Source: CAYYFX01 sp964571855 (GTDB lineage: Bacteria; ARS69). Taken from it: a stretch of 64,000 nucleotides of DNA. The translations under genes and the position numbers were made by a program. Location: contig CAZNDO010000008.1 in the NCBI GenBank assembly GCA_964571855.1, forward strand, positions 62,001-126,000, given 5' to 3'. Shown piece after piece: positions 51,129-59,993 of the stretch. Within the stretch, counting starts at the first letter, position 1. Every line of letters begins with the position of its first letter. The notes below the pieces were generated by a model. That model had not been told where the DNA came from and made no database searches. It saw nothing but the letters and a program-made list of their open reading frames with translations.

Positions 51129-52073
51129 TCAGGGAGCCCCCGGGCTCCCTTTCTCGTGGGGGGCGCGGGAGCGCGCCGCCGCGGCGCCGAGGAGGACGGC
51201 GAGGAGGCCGCCGCAGGCCAGCCCGAGCGCCGAGTGGAACAGGGCCAGGGCGAACCCCGTGGACAGCGGAACGCCCAGGGTGCCCAGCGCCAGGGCCGAG
51301 ATCCCGTCCTGCGTGCCGAGGGGGAGCAGGGACAGCGTGCCCCCCAGGATGGCCGCGCCGGCCACGGCGGCCGCCTGCGCCGGATTGACGGGCACGCCGC
51401 CCGCGCGGAGGATCGCGCCCAGGGAGGCGTACTGGAGGGTCCAGAAGGCCAGGGAGAGCGCGAAGAGCACGACGAGCCCGCGCGGGGCGCGCAGCAGCGC
51501 GGACAGTGCGTGGAGGTAGCGGCCGAGCGCCGCGCCGCTGCGCGGCAGCCGCGGGGCGAGTTCCGCGGCACGGCCCAGGACCGCCGGCACGAACGGCAGG
51601 GCCACGAGCAGGATCGCGAGCACGACGGCGGCGGTGCGCGCCGCGCCGGACAGCTGGAGGCGGGCGCCCGCCGCGAAGGCGGCCGCGGGCACGAACGTCG
51701 CCAGCAGGGCCAGGAGGTGCGCGCCCCGCTCCGCGGTGAGCACGGAAAGGGTGACGGAGCGCGGGATGCCCGCGGCCCGCGCGAGGAGGAGCGCCGATGC
51801 GGGCTCCCCGGACTTCGCGGGGGCCACGTTGGCGAGGACGAAGCCGAGCGCGAGCGGCGGGGCCAGCGTGCGCAGCGGGGGCGCGGCGTCCCCGAGCAGG
51901 CGGCGCCATGCGAGCACGCGCACGCCGAGGCACGCGTAGTAGCAGGCCACGGCGACGGCGATGCCGCGCGGATCCACGGAACCCCACACGGCCGCGATGG
52001 TCCCGAAGCCGGCGGCGCGGGCGAGCGCGAGCACGAGGGCGAGCGAGGCGGCGATGACGACCCAGCGGCGCAC
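51129..52073 (-). CDS. UPF0104/AglD-like membrane protein
   Basis: A 314-residue polytopic protein with about eight to nine helices, of the lysylphosphatidylglycerol synthase TM/UPF0104 family: LGVRVLAWRRLL, NVAPAKSGEPASALLLARA and SLLPLGTQDGISALAL. A second, distant relative lies at 34548-35444. The frame is open far upstream, but the protein-like part starts at GTG 52073 with GAGG before it and a promoter 30 bases upstream. Likely a lipid or lipid-linked sugar transport or modification factor. Confidence 0.8.
   Translation of the reverse strand: MRRWVVIAASLALVLALARAAGFGTIAAVWGSVDPRGIAVAVACYYACLGVRVLAWRRLLGDAAPPLRTLAPPLALGFVLANVAPAKSGEPASALLLARAAGIPRSVTLSVLTAERGAHLLALLATFVPAAAFAAGARLQLSGAARTAAVVLAILLVALPFVPAVLGRAAELAPRLPRSGAALGRYLHALSALLRAPRGLVVLFALSLAFWTLQYASLGAILRAGGVPVNPAQAAAVAGAAILGGTLSLLPLGTQDGISALALGTLGVPLSTGFALALFHSALGLACGGLLAVLLGAAAARSRAPHEKGSPGAP
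51131..51155 (+). terminator. Rho-independent terminator after the radical SAM pair
   Basis: AGGGAGCC (51131-51138) and GGCTCCCT (51143-51150) form an 8-bp stem with a CCCG loop, followed by TTCTC on the plus strand. It terminates the plus-strand operon while overlapping the last codons of the convergent membrane protein gene. Confidence 0.6.
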
Positions 52074-52102
52074 GGCGGATCCTCGGGAGGATGGGACGGT
52101 GC

Positions 52103-52130
52103 AGCGTAACGGAATCCGGGCCGGCGACAA
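52103..52130 (-). promoter_or_regulatory. Probable promoter of the minus-strand UPF0104 gene
   Basis: On the minus strand TTGTCG (52130-52125), 16 bp, TACGCT (52108-52103). It would give a leader of about 20 bases before GTG 52073. No matching plus-strand promoter is seen for the divergent gene. Confidence 0.4.
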
Positions 52131-52154
52131 GGCCGGCGGCGGGGGTGTGCGCGC

Positions 52155-53912
52155 GTGTGGGCGGTGACGGCCACGGGGCTGGCGGCCGGCGTGGTCGCCG
52201 GGTTGCTCGACGGCGCGAGCATCGTCCGCGAGAATCCGGCGTCGGTGCCGGGCGCGGCGGCCGCCGTGCGCTTCGTCGCGTGCAGCACGGCCCTGTACGG
52301 GCTCGCCGGCGGCGCGGCCGGCTTCCTGGCCGGCATGTCGCGCGCCCTGACCGGGCGCCCGCGGCCGGGCACCGTGGCCGGGCTCGCGCTCGCGCTCGGG
52401 CTCTTCCTGTGGTGCGGCGTGCGGGTGCACGTGCGGTGGTTCTTCGGCGAGCCGATCCTCTCGCCCGGGAGCCTGGCCGCGAACGCCGGCCTGCTGGCCG
52501 GCGCGACGCTGATCGCGCTGCTGCTCCGCGCGCCGCTCCGCGCCTTCGCCTCGTGGTCCGCGAGCCGGACCGGCCTGCGCGTGACCGGATCCGCGCTGTT
52601 CCTGGCGTGCGCCGTCGCCGCCGCGCCCACCGTGGCGCGCGGCCCCGCGCCGGAGCCGCGCCGGGCCCCGGCGGGCGCCCGCGACGTGCTGCTCGTCACC
52701 CTGGACACGACGCGCGCCGATCACCTTTCCGTCTTCGGCTACCCGCGGGGCACCACGCCGTGGATCGATCGCCACGCGCGGCTCGGCGGGGTGGACGTGC
52801 TTTGGGCGACGGTGCCGCTGACGAATCCCAGCCACTGCTCGCTGCTCACGGGACTCTCCCCGCGGGCGCACGGCGTCCGGAACAACGGGACCGCGCTGGG
52901 GGAGGACGTGCCGACGATCGTCGAGTCGCTCGCGGCGGAGGGCTTCCGGTGCGGCGCGTTCGTCAGCGGGATCCCGCTGAAGGCCGGGCTGTCGGGGCTG
53001 GCCGGCGGCTTCGCCACGTACGACGACGCCTTCTCGCCGTTCGAGCGCGTCCACCCGCTGCTCACGTCGCTGGCGCTCGTGCGCGCGGCGGATCGCGTGC
53101 TTCCGGGGGACCTGCTGGAGCGGCGCGCGACGCACACCGTGGACGCCGCCGTCGCGTGGCTCGAGGCCACGCCGTCGCCGCGCTTCCTGTGGGTGCACCT
53201 CTTCGATCCGCACACGCCGTACCACGCGGACGCGCCCCTGCGGCACCGCTTCGCGCGGGAGTCGCCGTCGTGGACGGCGGCGGGTCGGCCCGCGACCGGC
53301 TGGCCGATCGCCGACTACGACGCGGAGGTGCGCGGCACCGACCGCGCCGTGGGCCGGCTCCTGCGCGCGTTCGAGGAGGCCGCGCCCGGAGGCGCCGCGT
53401 TCGTGACCGCGGACCACGGCGAGGGGCTGCTGCAGCACGGGGACCTCACGCACGGCGCGCTGCTGTTCGAGGAGGACCTGCGCATCCCGTGGGTCGCCGG
53501 CTCGGCCGACGGCGTGGCGCCGGGCGCGACCGGGCGGCTCGTGGGCGCCGCGCCCCCGCGCTCCGGGGCCGACGTGGCCGGCTTTCTCGTGGCGGCCGCG
53601 TACGGGCGCCCGTTCCCGGAAGCCGGCGGGGCCCCGGTGGTGGCGGAGACGTTTCCCCCGGAGGGGCGCGGGCGCCGGTCGGCGGTCGTGGGGGTCTTGC
53701 CGGACGGCACGATCGGGAAGACGCTCACGGACTGGGACCTCGGGACCGCGGAGGCGTTCGTGTTGAGCGCCGACCCGGGCGAGACCGCGCCCGGCGCGGC
53801 GACGGGGACGGCATGGGCGGGACTGCGCCCGGCCGCGCCGGACGACGTGCCCGAGGCGGTCCTGGATCCCGAGGTGGAGCGCCGCCTGCGCGCGCTGGGG
53901 TACGTGCACTGA
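52155..53912 (+). CDS. Membrane-anchored sulfatase/alkaline-phosphatase-fold protein
   Basis: A 585-residue protein. Residues 1-160 hold about four to five hydrophobic helices. From about 175 a sulfatase-superfamily domain follows: VTLDTTRADHLSVFGYPRG (metal D184), TNPSHCSLLTGLSPRAHGV with S226-H227-C228 at the nucleophile region, FDPHTPYHADAPL and VTADHGEGLLQHG. The cysteine after PSH is unusual compared with PSHASLLTG relatives. It may hydrolyse or transfer sulfate or phospho groups on surface glycans. GTG start; the next ATG overlaps by one base. Confidence 0.85.
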   Translation: MWAVTATGLAAGVVAGLLDGASIVRENPASVPGAAAAVRFVACSTALYGLAGGAAGFLAGMSRALTGRPRPGTVAGLALALGLFLWCGVRVHVRWFFGEPILSPGSLAANAGLLAGATLIALLLRAPLRAFASWSASRTGLRVTGSALFLACAVAAAPTVARGPAPEPRRAPAGARDVLLVTLDTTRADHLSVFGYPRGTTPWIDRHARLGGVDVLWATVPLTNPSHCSLLTGLSPRAHGVRNNGTALGEDVPTIVESLAAEGFRCGAFVSGIPLKAGLSGLAGGFATYDDAFSPFERVHPLLTSLALVRAADRVLPGDLLERRATHTVDAAVAWLEATPSPRFLWVHLFDPHTPYHADAPLRHRFARESPSWTAAGRPATGWPIADYDAEVRGTDRAVGRLLRAFEEAAPGGAAFVTADHGEGLLQHGDLTHGALLFEEDLRIPWVAGSADGVAPGATGRLVGAAPPRSGADVAGFLVAAAYGRPFPEAGGAPVVAETFPPEGRGRRSAVVGVLPDGTIGKTLTDWDLGTAEAFVLSADPGETAPGAATGTAWAGLRPAAPDDVPEAVLDPEVERRLRALGYVH

Positions 53913-55033
53913 TGCGGATCCTCATGCTGTCGTCGGTGGAGCACCAGTCCGGGAGCGCGCTCCGGTTCCGCGCGCTCGCCGGCGCGCTGGCGCGCCGCGG
54001 CCACGACGTGCACCTGCTCGAGCCCGCGGTGCCGGGCACCGCGCCCGAGACGCCCGAGGGTGTGCGCCGCCACCCCTGCCCGCGGCTCCCCGTCGCGCCC
54101 GAGTGGCAGGCCCCGCTGTGGGCGGCGCACGGGGCGGGCGCCGTGCTCGCGCTGCGCCCCGAGATCTGCTGGACGCTGAAGGCGCTCCCCAACGTGTGGC
54201 TTCCGGCGAAGCTCGCGCGCCGCCTGGGCGCGCACGTGGCGGTCGATCTCGACGACCTGGACGAGGCGTACTACCCGGAGGGCCTCGCGCGCCGGATCGT
54301 GGGCGGGTTCTTCCGCGCGGCCGCGCGCGCGGCCGACGACGTGACCACGCACACGGAGCCGCTCCGCGAGCGCATCGCGGAGCTGCGCGGCGCGCGGGCG
54401 GCGCCGGTGTGGGTGGAGCAGCCGGTGGACGTGGCCCGCTTCACGCGGGCGACGGCGCCGCCGGGGCTGCGCGAGCGGCTCGGCCTCGAGGAAGGTCCCG
54501 TGATCCTGTACGCGGGGCACCTCGGTCCCGCGTCGGACCTCGGGGCGTTGCTGTCCGCGTTCCGCATCGTGGCCGTCGAGCGCTCCGACGTGCGCCTCCT
54601 CGTGGTGGGCGACGGGCGGGACCGCGCGCGGCTGGAGGCCCTCGCGGCGGAGATCCTGCCCGCGGGTCGCGTGCGCTTCGCGGGCGGCGTGCCGCACGAC
54701 GAGGTCGCCGGCTACTTCGCGCTCGCCGACGTGGCGTCGAACTACCTGGAGGACACCGAGGCGAACCGGCATCGCGCGTCGATCAAGCTGCGCGAGGCGC
54801 TGGCGGCCGGCGTCCCCGTGGTGACCTCGCGCACGCCGGACGCCCAGCGCTTCGCGGAGTTCGTCTCGTTCCCGGAGGCGCCGGGCGCGGCGGCGTTCGC
54901 GGCCGCGCTGCTGCACGCGCTGGACGCCCCGCGCCGCGACGCGGCGGCGCGCGGCGCGGCCTGGCTCGCCGAGCACGGAACGGCGGACGTGGCGATCCGC
55001 GCGCTGGCCGAGCGGTGGGAGGCGCGCGCGTGA
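53912..55033 (+). CDS. Glycosyltransferase family 4
   Basis: A 373-residue GT-B protein: MRILMLSSVEHQSGSALRFR, VAVDLDDLDEAYY, then ILYAGHLGPASDLGALLSA and LLVVGDGRDRARLEAL in the donor domain. The usual E-x7-E is replaced by a more diverged segment (EANRHRASIKLREALAAG), as in the GT4 subgroup where a lysine-rich motif takes its place. The ATG overlaps the upstream stop by one base and its stop overlaps the next GT2 (GTGA). Acts within the same surface-glycan operon. Confidence 0.83.
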   Translation: MRILMLSSVEHQSGSALRFRALAGALARRGHDVHLLEPAVPGTAPETPEGVRRHPCPRLPVAPEWQAPLWAAHGAGAVLALRPEICWTLKALPNVWLPAKLARRLGAHVAVDLDDLDEAYYPEGLARRIVGGFFRAAARAADDVTTHTEPLRERIAELRGARAAPVWVEQPVDVARFTRATAPPGLRERLGLEEGPVILYAGHLGPASDLGALLSAFRIVAVERSDVRLLVVGDGRDRARLEALAAEILPAGRVRFAGGVPHDEVAGYFALADVASNYLEDTEANRHRASIKLREALAAGVPVVTSRTPDAQRFAEFVSFPEAPGAAAFAAALLHALDAPRRDAAARGAAWLAEHGTADVAIRALAERWEARA

Positions 55034-56007
55034 GCGCGCCCGGCGTGTCCGTGGTCGTGGCGGCGTACGACGCGGCGGCCACGCTGCCGCGCCTGCTCGC
55101 CGCCCTCGCCGCGCAGGCGGCGCCGCCGGACGAGGTGATCGTGGTGGACGACGGATCGACGGACGGCACGGCGGCGCTGGCGGAGCGCGCGGGCGTCCGC
55201 GTGCTGCGGCAGGCGAACGCGGGGCCGGCGGCCGCGCGCAACCGCGGGTGGCGCGCGGCCGCCGGGGGCATCGTGCTGTTCACGGACTCGGACTGCGTGC
55301 CGCGGCGGGACTGGACCGCGCGGCTCGCCGCCGGCATCGGCCGCGGCTTCGAGGTCTGCGGCGGGACGTACGGGATCGCAAACCCGGGATCGTGGCTGGC
55401 GGAGACCGTGCAGGCGGAGATCGCGTGGCGGCACGCGCGCTTCGGCGCCGAGCTGGACTTCGCCGGCTCCTACAACTTCGGGGCCACGCGGCACGCGCTG
55501 GAGGCCGTCGGCGGCTTCGACGAGTCGTACCCCGCGCCCAGCGGCGAGGACAACGACCTGTCGTACCGACTGCGCGACGCCGGCTTCCGCATCCGCTTCG
55601 TCCCCGACGCGGTGGTGGACCACCACCACCCGGTGTCGCTGCGCCGCTACCTGCGGGAGCAGGCGCGGCACGGGGAGTGGCGGGTCGCGCTGTACCGCCG
55701 GCACCCGCGGCGCGTGCGCGGGGACGCGTACGCCGGCCCGGAGGAGCTGGCGGCCCCGCCGCTTGCCATGGCCGCGGTGGCGCTCGTGCTCGTGGCGCCG
55801 TGGCGGCCGGCGGCGCTCGGTGCGGCGGCGCTGGCCGCGTCGCTGGTGCTCGCCCTGCACGGCGTGCTCGCGCTGCGCGTGGCGCGGCACGCGCGCTCGA
55901 CCACGCCGCTCGCGCTCGCGCTCGTGGGGTCGCTCCGCACGTGGGCCCGCGGGTTCGGCCTCGTGCGCGGCGTGCTGCGCGCGGGGCGCGGGGGCGCCCG
56001 GACGTGA
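55030..56007 (+). CDS. Glycosyltransferase family 2 with C-terminal membrane helices
   Basis: A 325-residue GT-A enzyme: VSVVVAAYDAAATLPRLLAA, VVDDGSTDGTAALAE, the metal-binding FTDSDC, and a later GEDNDLSYRLRDAGFRIRF (ED..D acceptor-side motif). Two hydrophobic helices (about 240-280) near the C-terminus anchor it to the membrane. It resembles rhamnosyl/galactosyl GT2 enzymes. GTG overlaps the GT4 stop; its own stop overlaps the next GT2. Confidence 0.86.
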   Translation: MSAPGVSVVVAAYDAAATLPRLLAALAAQAAPPDEVIVVDDGSTDGTAALAERAGVRVLRQANAGPAAARNRGWRAAAGGIVLFTDSDCVPRRDWTARLAAGIGRGFEVCGGTYGIANPGSWLAETVQAEIAWRHARFGAELDFAGSYNFGATRHALEAVGGFDESYPAPSGEDNDLSYRLRDAGFRIRFVPDAVVDHHHPVSLRRYLREQARHGEWRVALYRRHPRRVRGDAYAGPEELAAPPLAMAAVALVLVAPWRPAALGAAALAASLVLALHGVLALRVARHARSTTPLALALVGSLRTWARGFGLVRGVLRAGRGGART

Positions 56008-56726
56008 GGGTGCTGGCGGTCGTTCCCGCGTACAACGAGGCGGCCACGGTGGCGGACGTCGTGGCCGGGCTGCGCGGGGTCGGCGGCCTGGACGTGGTCG
56101 TGGTGAACGACGGATCGCTCGACGACACCGCCGCCCGCGCGCGCGCGGCCGGCGCCACCGTGCTGGACCTCCCGGTGAACCTCGGGATCGGCGGGGCGGT
56201 GCAGTGCGGATTCCTGTACGCGTCGCGCGGGGGATGGGACGTGGCGGTGCAGGTGGACGCGGACGGCCAGCACCTCGCGGGGGAGATCGCGAAGCTGCTC
56301 GCGCCGCTCGCGGGCGGGCAGGCGGACCTCGTGCTCGGGTCGCGCTTCGTGGAGCGCACCGAGTACCGCGCGCCGTGGGCGCGGCGGCTCGGCATCCTGG
56401 CGTTCGCGGCGCTGGTCAGCGCGCTGACCGGGCAGCGCCTGCGCGACACCACGTCCGGGTTCCGCGCCGCTTCGGCGCCGGTGGTGCGATACCTCGCGGC
56501 GCACTACCCGCAGGACTACCCGGAGGTGGAGTCGCTCGTGCTGCTGAAGCGGGCGGGCTTCCGGATCCGGGAGGTGCCGTGCCGGTTCGCGGAGCGGTCC
56601 GGCGGGCGCTCGTCCATCACGGCCGCGCGGTCCGCGTACTACGTGGTGAAGGTGACGCTGGCGGTGCTGGTCGGGCTGTTCCGGCGCGTCCCGCCCCGGG
56701 ATGCGCCCGGGGACGGGGGAGACTGA
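56004..56726 (+). CDS. Glycosyltransferase family 2 (DPM1/GtrB-like)
   Basis: A 240-residue GT2: VRVLAVVPAYNEAATVADVV, VVNDGSLDDTAARA, QVDADGQHL (metal site) and LRDTTSGFRAAS. The set is typical of polyprenyl-phosphate glucosyl/mannosyltransferases that load a single sugar on the lipid carrier. A weak hydrophobic C-terminal helix is present. It is followed by a DUF2304 gene, a neighbour often found next to such enzymes. Confidence 0.87.
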   Translation: MRVLAVVPAYNEAATVADVVAGLRGVGGLDVVVVNDGSLDDTAARARAAGATVLDLPVNLGIGGAVQCGFLYASRGGWDVAVQVDADGQHLAGEIAKLLAPLAGGQADLVLGSRFVERTEYRAPWARRLGILAFAALVSALTGQRLRDTTSGFRAASAPVVRYLAAHYPQDYPEVESLVLLKRAGFRIREVPCRFAERSGGRSSITAARSAYYVVKVTLAVLVGLFRRVPPRDAPGDGGD

Positions 56727-56751
56727 CGCGACGTCGACCCCGTGCTACCCT
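56723..56751 (+). promoter_or_regulatory. Probable promoter of the DUF2304 gene and downstream operon
   Basis: CTGACG (56723-56728), 17 bp, TACCCT (56746-56751), preceded in the spacer end by TGC (extended -10). It overlaps the stop of the upstream GT2 and lies about 50 bases before GTG 56800. Confidence 0.45.
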
Positions 56752-56799
56752 CGCGGGCCGCGGGCGCGAGGCTCCGGGTCGCGCGAGGAGGCGGACGGC

Positions 56800-57144
56800 G
56801 TGGATCGCGTGCTGTGGGTGTCCGTGCTCGGATCGGGTCTCCTGCTGGCCGTGGTCCTGGAGTTGGTGCGCCGGCGGCGGCTGCGCGAGCAGTACGCCCT
56901 CCTGTGGATCTGTACCGGAGTCGTGCTGCTGGCCCTCTCGGGATCGCGCGGCCTCCTGGACCGCCTGGCCGGCGCGCTGGGCATCCGCTATCCGCCCTCC
57001 GCGCTGTTCCTCGTGGGCTTCGGTTTCGGCCTGCTCATCCTCCTGCACTTCTCCGTCGTGCACTCGCGCCTGTCGCGGCAGGTGAAGACGCTCGCCCAGG
57101 AGATCGCGCTGCTGAAGGAGCGGCGCGCGGCCGGCGACGAGTGA
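56800..57144 (+). CDS. DUF2304 small membrane protein
   Basis: A 114-residue protein with three hydrophobic helices (about 4-20, 34-52, 68-85) and a charged coiled tail, the usual DUF2304 build. Such proteins sit next to polyprenyl-phosphate glycosyltransferases, as here, and may assist lipid-linked sugar handling; function is unproven. AGGAGG (56786-56791) is 8 bases before GTG 56800; the longer frame from 56701 is rejected. Stop overlaps the next gene. Confidence 0.82.
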   Translation: MDRVLWVSVLGSGLLLAVVLELVRRRRLREQYALLWICTGVVLLALSGSRGLLDRLAGALGIRYPPSALFLVGFGFGLLILLHFSVVHSRLSRQVKTLAQEIALLKERRAAGDE

Positions 57145-59288
57145 GCGCCGCGGCGGACGGGACGGCCGCGCCGCGCCGGCCGTGGGGCCGGTGGATCGCG
57201 GCCGTGGTGGTCGCGGGCCTGGTGCTGCGGTTCGCCTGGCCGTTGGCGGACATCCCGTCGCGCACGTCGTGGTCCAACGGCATCTACACGGACCCCGCGG
57301 TCCTCGTGCACGCGGCGCGCAACGCCGCGCTGTTCGGCGAGTGGATCCGGGACTACAACCGCGACCTCTGGATCTTCCCGCTCGTGAACGCGCTCACGTG
57401 GCTGGCGTACCTCCCGGCCGGGCCCGGGCGCCTCCCCACGGTGGCGCTGTCCGCGCTGGCCGGCGCGGCCACGATCGCCGTTCTCGCCTGGGCGCTGCGG
57501 CGCTCGCTCGGCCCGCGCGCGGCGCTGCTCGGCGCGGCGCTGTTCGCGTTCGCGAGCTTCCCGGTCATGTTCGCGCGCGTGCCGATCGCGGAGAACGTGA
57601 CCGCGCTGCTGCTCGTGCTGTCGGCCGGCGCGGCGCTCGGGCGGTCGTGGCGGGCGCAGGCGGCCGCCGGCGCGCTGGCGGCGGCGGCCGTGCTGCTCGG
57701 GAAGATGCACGCCGCCGGGTTCGTGCCGGGGCTCCTCGTCTTCGCGGCGATGCGCGACCGTTCGCTCCGCGGCGCGGCGGCCGTCGCCGCCGGCGGGGTC
57801 GCCGTGTCGCTCGCATGGCTGTTCGCGCTCTTCCTCCCGCATCGGGAACAGATCCTCGCGCACGTGGCGCAGCAGTCCACCGGGCTGCACGGCTCGCTGC
57901 CGCTGCTGGAGTCCCTCCCGCGCGGCCTCGGCGAGTTCTACAACGCCGTGCGCCGCTCGTGGTTCTTCTTCCGCATGCCGGTGGCGGGAACGGTGGGCGG
58001 CCTGTTCGTGATGTGGGCCCTGCTCAACGGCCCGGCGCGCCGCGCGCGCCTCGCGGACGGCACCCTGCTCTGGGCCCTGGTCTTCGCGTCCCAGTGGATC
58101 TACTTCGCGCTGCTCCCGTACAAGGCGCCGCGCTACTACGTGCTGCTCGCGCCGTTCCTCGCCGGCGCGGCCGCGGCCGGGCTGGAGCTCGCGCTGCGGT
58201 GCCCCGGGTTCCGGTTGCGGGCGCCGGCGGGGTTCGGGGAGCACGCGCCGATCGCGCTCTGGATCTACTCCTTCGCGTTCACGGCGATCGACGCGATCAA
58301 GCACGCGGCGTCCATCGCCCTGGACTGGCTCACGCTGCCGCCGGCGCGGATCTCGCCGCAGGCCTACGACGCGGCCGTCGGCGTGTTCGCTCGGTTGGAC
58401 ACGTTCCGCCAGGGGCTGATCGGGGCGGGCGCGTGCGGCATCGTGCTGTACGTCCTCGTGCTGTGGTGCCCCGAGATCCTGCGCGCGCTGCGCCGCGGCG
58501 CGGAGATCCCGGCGGCGGCCCTGCGGCGCGGCGTGGTCGCGGCGGTGGCGATCGAGGTCGGGATCGGGCTGGCGGCGTGGGCGTGGTTCGCGGCGCACCG
58601 GACCACGTCCCTGGAGGACCTGAAGTCGTCCTTCCCGCACATGATCGCGCCGGACGCGGTCATCCTGGGGCCGCTGGCGCCCACGCTCACGCAGGATTCC
58701 GGCTTCGTCTGCCTGCCGTACTTCGGGCCGCCCGGCTCGCCGGACCTCCTGGCCCGCTACGGGGTGACGCACCTGTTCGTGGGCGGCAAGGGGGACCGCG
58801 ACATCCTGGAGCAGCGATTCCCGGGGCTCCTGGACTCCACCCGCGTCGTGCAGGTGTGGCCGTTGCGGACGCTGTTCGCCTCCACCGTGGAGCTGCGCCG
58901 GCTCCCGCGGGAGTGGAACGGGGCGCGCCTGAGCGGCTACGAGCCCACGGCCTACGAGGAGGCGGCCGGCGCGGCCGCGGCGGGGCGCTGGGAGGAAGCC
59001 CTTGCCGGTTTCCGCAAGTTCCGGCAAGAGGGCGGCACGGAGACCCCGGAGCTCGTCTCGCTGGAAGCCGTCTGCTGGTTTAAACTCGAACGTTACGACA
59101 TGGCGGAGGAACTCCTGGAAACGGCCATCCTGGCCCGTCCGGGCGACCCGCTGAACTGGCGGAACCTGGGCGTCCTGCACCTGCGGCGCGGGGACCGCGC
59201 CGCCGCCCTGGACGCGTTGATGAGGTCGTTCCGGCTGGATCCGGAGAACGACGACCTCCGGAAGATGATCGAGGAGCTCCGCCGGTGA
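57141..59288 (+). CDS. GT-C (GT39/ArnT-like) membrane glycosyltransferase with C-terminal TPRs
   Basis: A 715-residue protein. About ten to eleven membrane segments lie in residues 18-490, with the loop aspartate YTDPAVLVHAARN (where ArnT-like enzymes carry a DE or D pair) and ARVPIAENVTALLLV. A soluble region follows (500-600; SFPHMIAPDAVILGP) and then two to three TPR-like helices (about 615-700; ERYDMAEELLETAILARPGD). Probably transfers a sugar from polyprenyl phosphate to an outer acceptor. The build mirrors the DUF2723-TPR protein upstream. GTG overlaps the DUF2304 stop. Confidence 0.82.
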   Translation: MSAAADGTAAPRRPWGRWIAAVVVAGLVLRFAWPLADIPSRTSWSNGIYTDPAVLVHAARNAALFGEWIRDYNRDLWIFPLVNALTWLAYLPAGPGRLPTVALSALAGAATIAVLAWALRRSLGPRAALLGAALFAFASFPVMFARVPIAENVTALLLVLSAGAALGRSWRAQAAAGALAAAAVLLGKMHAAGFVPGLLVFAAMRDRSLRGAAAVAAGGVAVSLAWLFALFLPHREQILAHVAQQSTGLHGSLPLLESLPRGLGEFYNAVRRSWFFFRMPVAGTVGGLFVMWALLNGPARRARLADGTLLWALVFASQWIYFALLPYKAPRYYVLLAPFLAGAAAAGLELALRCPGFRLRAPAGFGEHAPIALWIYSFAFTAIDAIKHAASIALDWLTLPPARISPQAYDAAVGVFARLDTFRQGLIGAGACGIVLYVLVLWCPEILRALRRGAEIPAAALRRGVVAAVAIEVGIGLAAWAWFAAHRTTSLEDLKSSFPHMIAPDAVILGPLAPTLTQDSGFVCLPYFGPPGSPDLLARYGVTHLFVGGKGDRDILEQRFPGLLDSTRVVQVWPLRTLFASTVELRRLPREWNGARLSGYEPTAYEEAAGAAAAGRWEEALAGFRKFRQEGGTETPELVSLEAVCWFKLERYDMAEELLETAILARPGDPLNWRNLGVLHLRRGDRAAALDALMRSFRLDPENDDLRKMIEELRR

Positions 59289-59971
59289 AGAAGCTGACCG
59301 TGATCATCCCCGTCTACAACGAGGAGCGCACGCTCGAGGAGATCGTGCGCCGCGTGCAGGCCGCGCCCTTCCCGCTGGAGAAGGAGATCCTCATCGTGGA
59401 CGACTGTTCCCGCGACGGGACGGCCGCCATATTGCAGCGGCTGGAGGGCGGGAACGTCCGGTGCTTCCGGCACGAGGTGAACCGCGGCAAGGGCGCCGCC
59501 ATCCGCACGGCGCAGCGGCATGTCACGGGGGACCTGGTGATCATCCAGGACGCGGACCTGGAGTACTACCCGGAGGAGTACGGGGTGCTCGCCGCGCCCA
59601 TCCTGGACGGCCGCGCCGACGTGACGTACGGCACGCGCTTCCTGGGGACGCACCGCGTGTTCCTGTACTGGCACTACCTGGGGAACCAGGTGGTGACCTG
59701 GGTCACGAACGTGCTCTACAACACGATGCTCACGGACATGGAGACCTGCTTCAAGATGTGCCGCGCGGAGATCTTCACGTCCATGAAGCTGGAGACGAAC
59801 CGGTTCGGGTTCGAGCCGGAGTTCACCGCGAAGATCTTCAAGCGCGGCTGCAAGGTGTACGAGGTCCCGATCTCCTACAACGGCCGGGGCTACGAGGAAG
59901 GGAAGAAGATCACGTGGCGCGACGGGATCGCCGCGCTCTGGTTCCTCCTCAAGTACCGCTTCAAGGACTGA
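59285..59971 (+). CDS. Glycosyltransferase family 2 (DPM1-like)
   Basis: A 228-residue soluble GT2: LTVIIPVYNEERTLEEIV, LIVDDCSRDGTAAIL, VNRGKGAAIRTAQRH, IQDADLEYYPEEY (metal site), and MLTDMETCFKMCRAEIF. It closely fits polyprenyl-phosphate mannose/glucose synthase types, without membrane anchors. It could feed the adjacent GT-C enzyme with polyprenyl-phosphate sugar. GTG overlaps the upstream stop. Confidence 0.9.
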   Translation: MKKLTVIIPVYNEERTLEEIVRRVQAAPFPLEKEILIVDDCSRDGTAAILQRLEGGNVRCFRHEVNRGKGAAIRTAQRHVTGDLVIIQDADLEYYPEEYGVLAAPILDGRADVTYGTRFLGTHRVFLYWHYLGNQVVTWVTNVLYNTMLTDMETCFKMCRAEIFTSMKLETNRFGFEPEFTAKIFKRGCKVYEVPISYNGRGYEEGKKITWRDGIAALWFLLKYRFKD

Positions 59972-59993
59972 GGAACGCGGGGGAAGACAGGTC

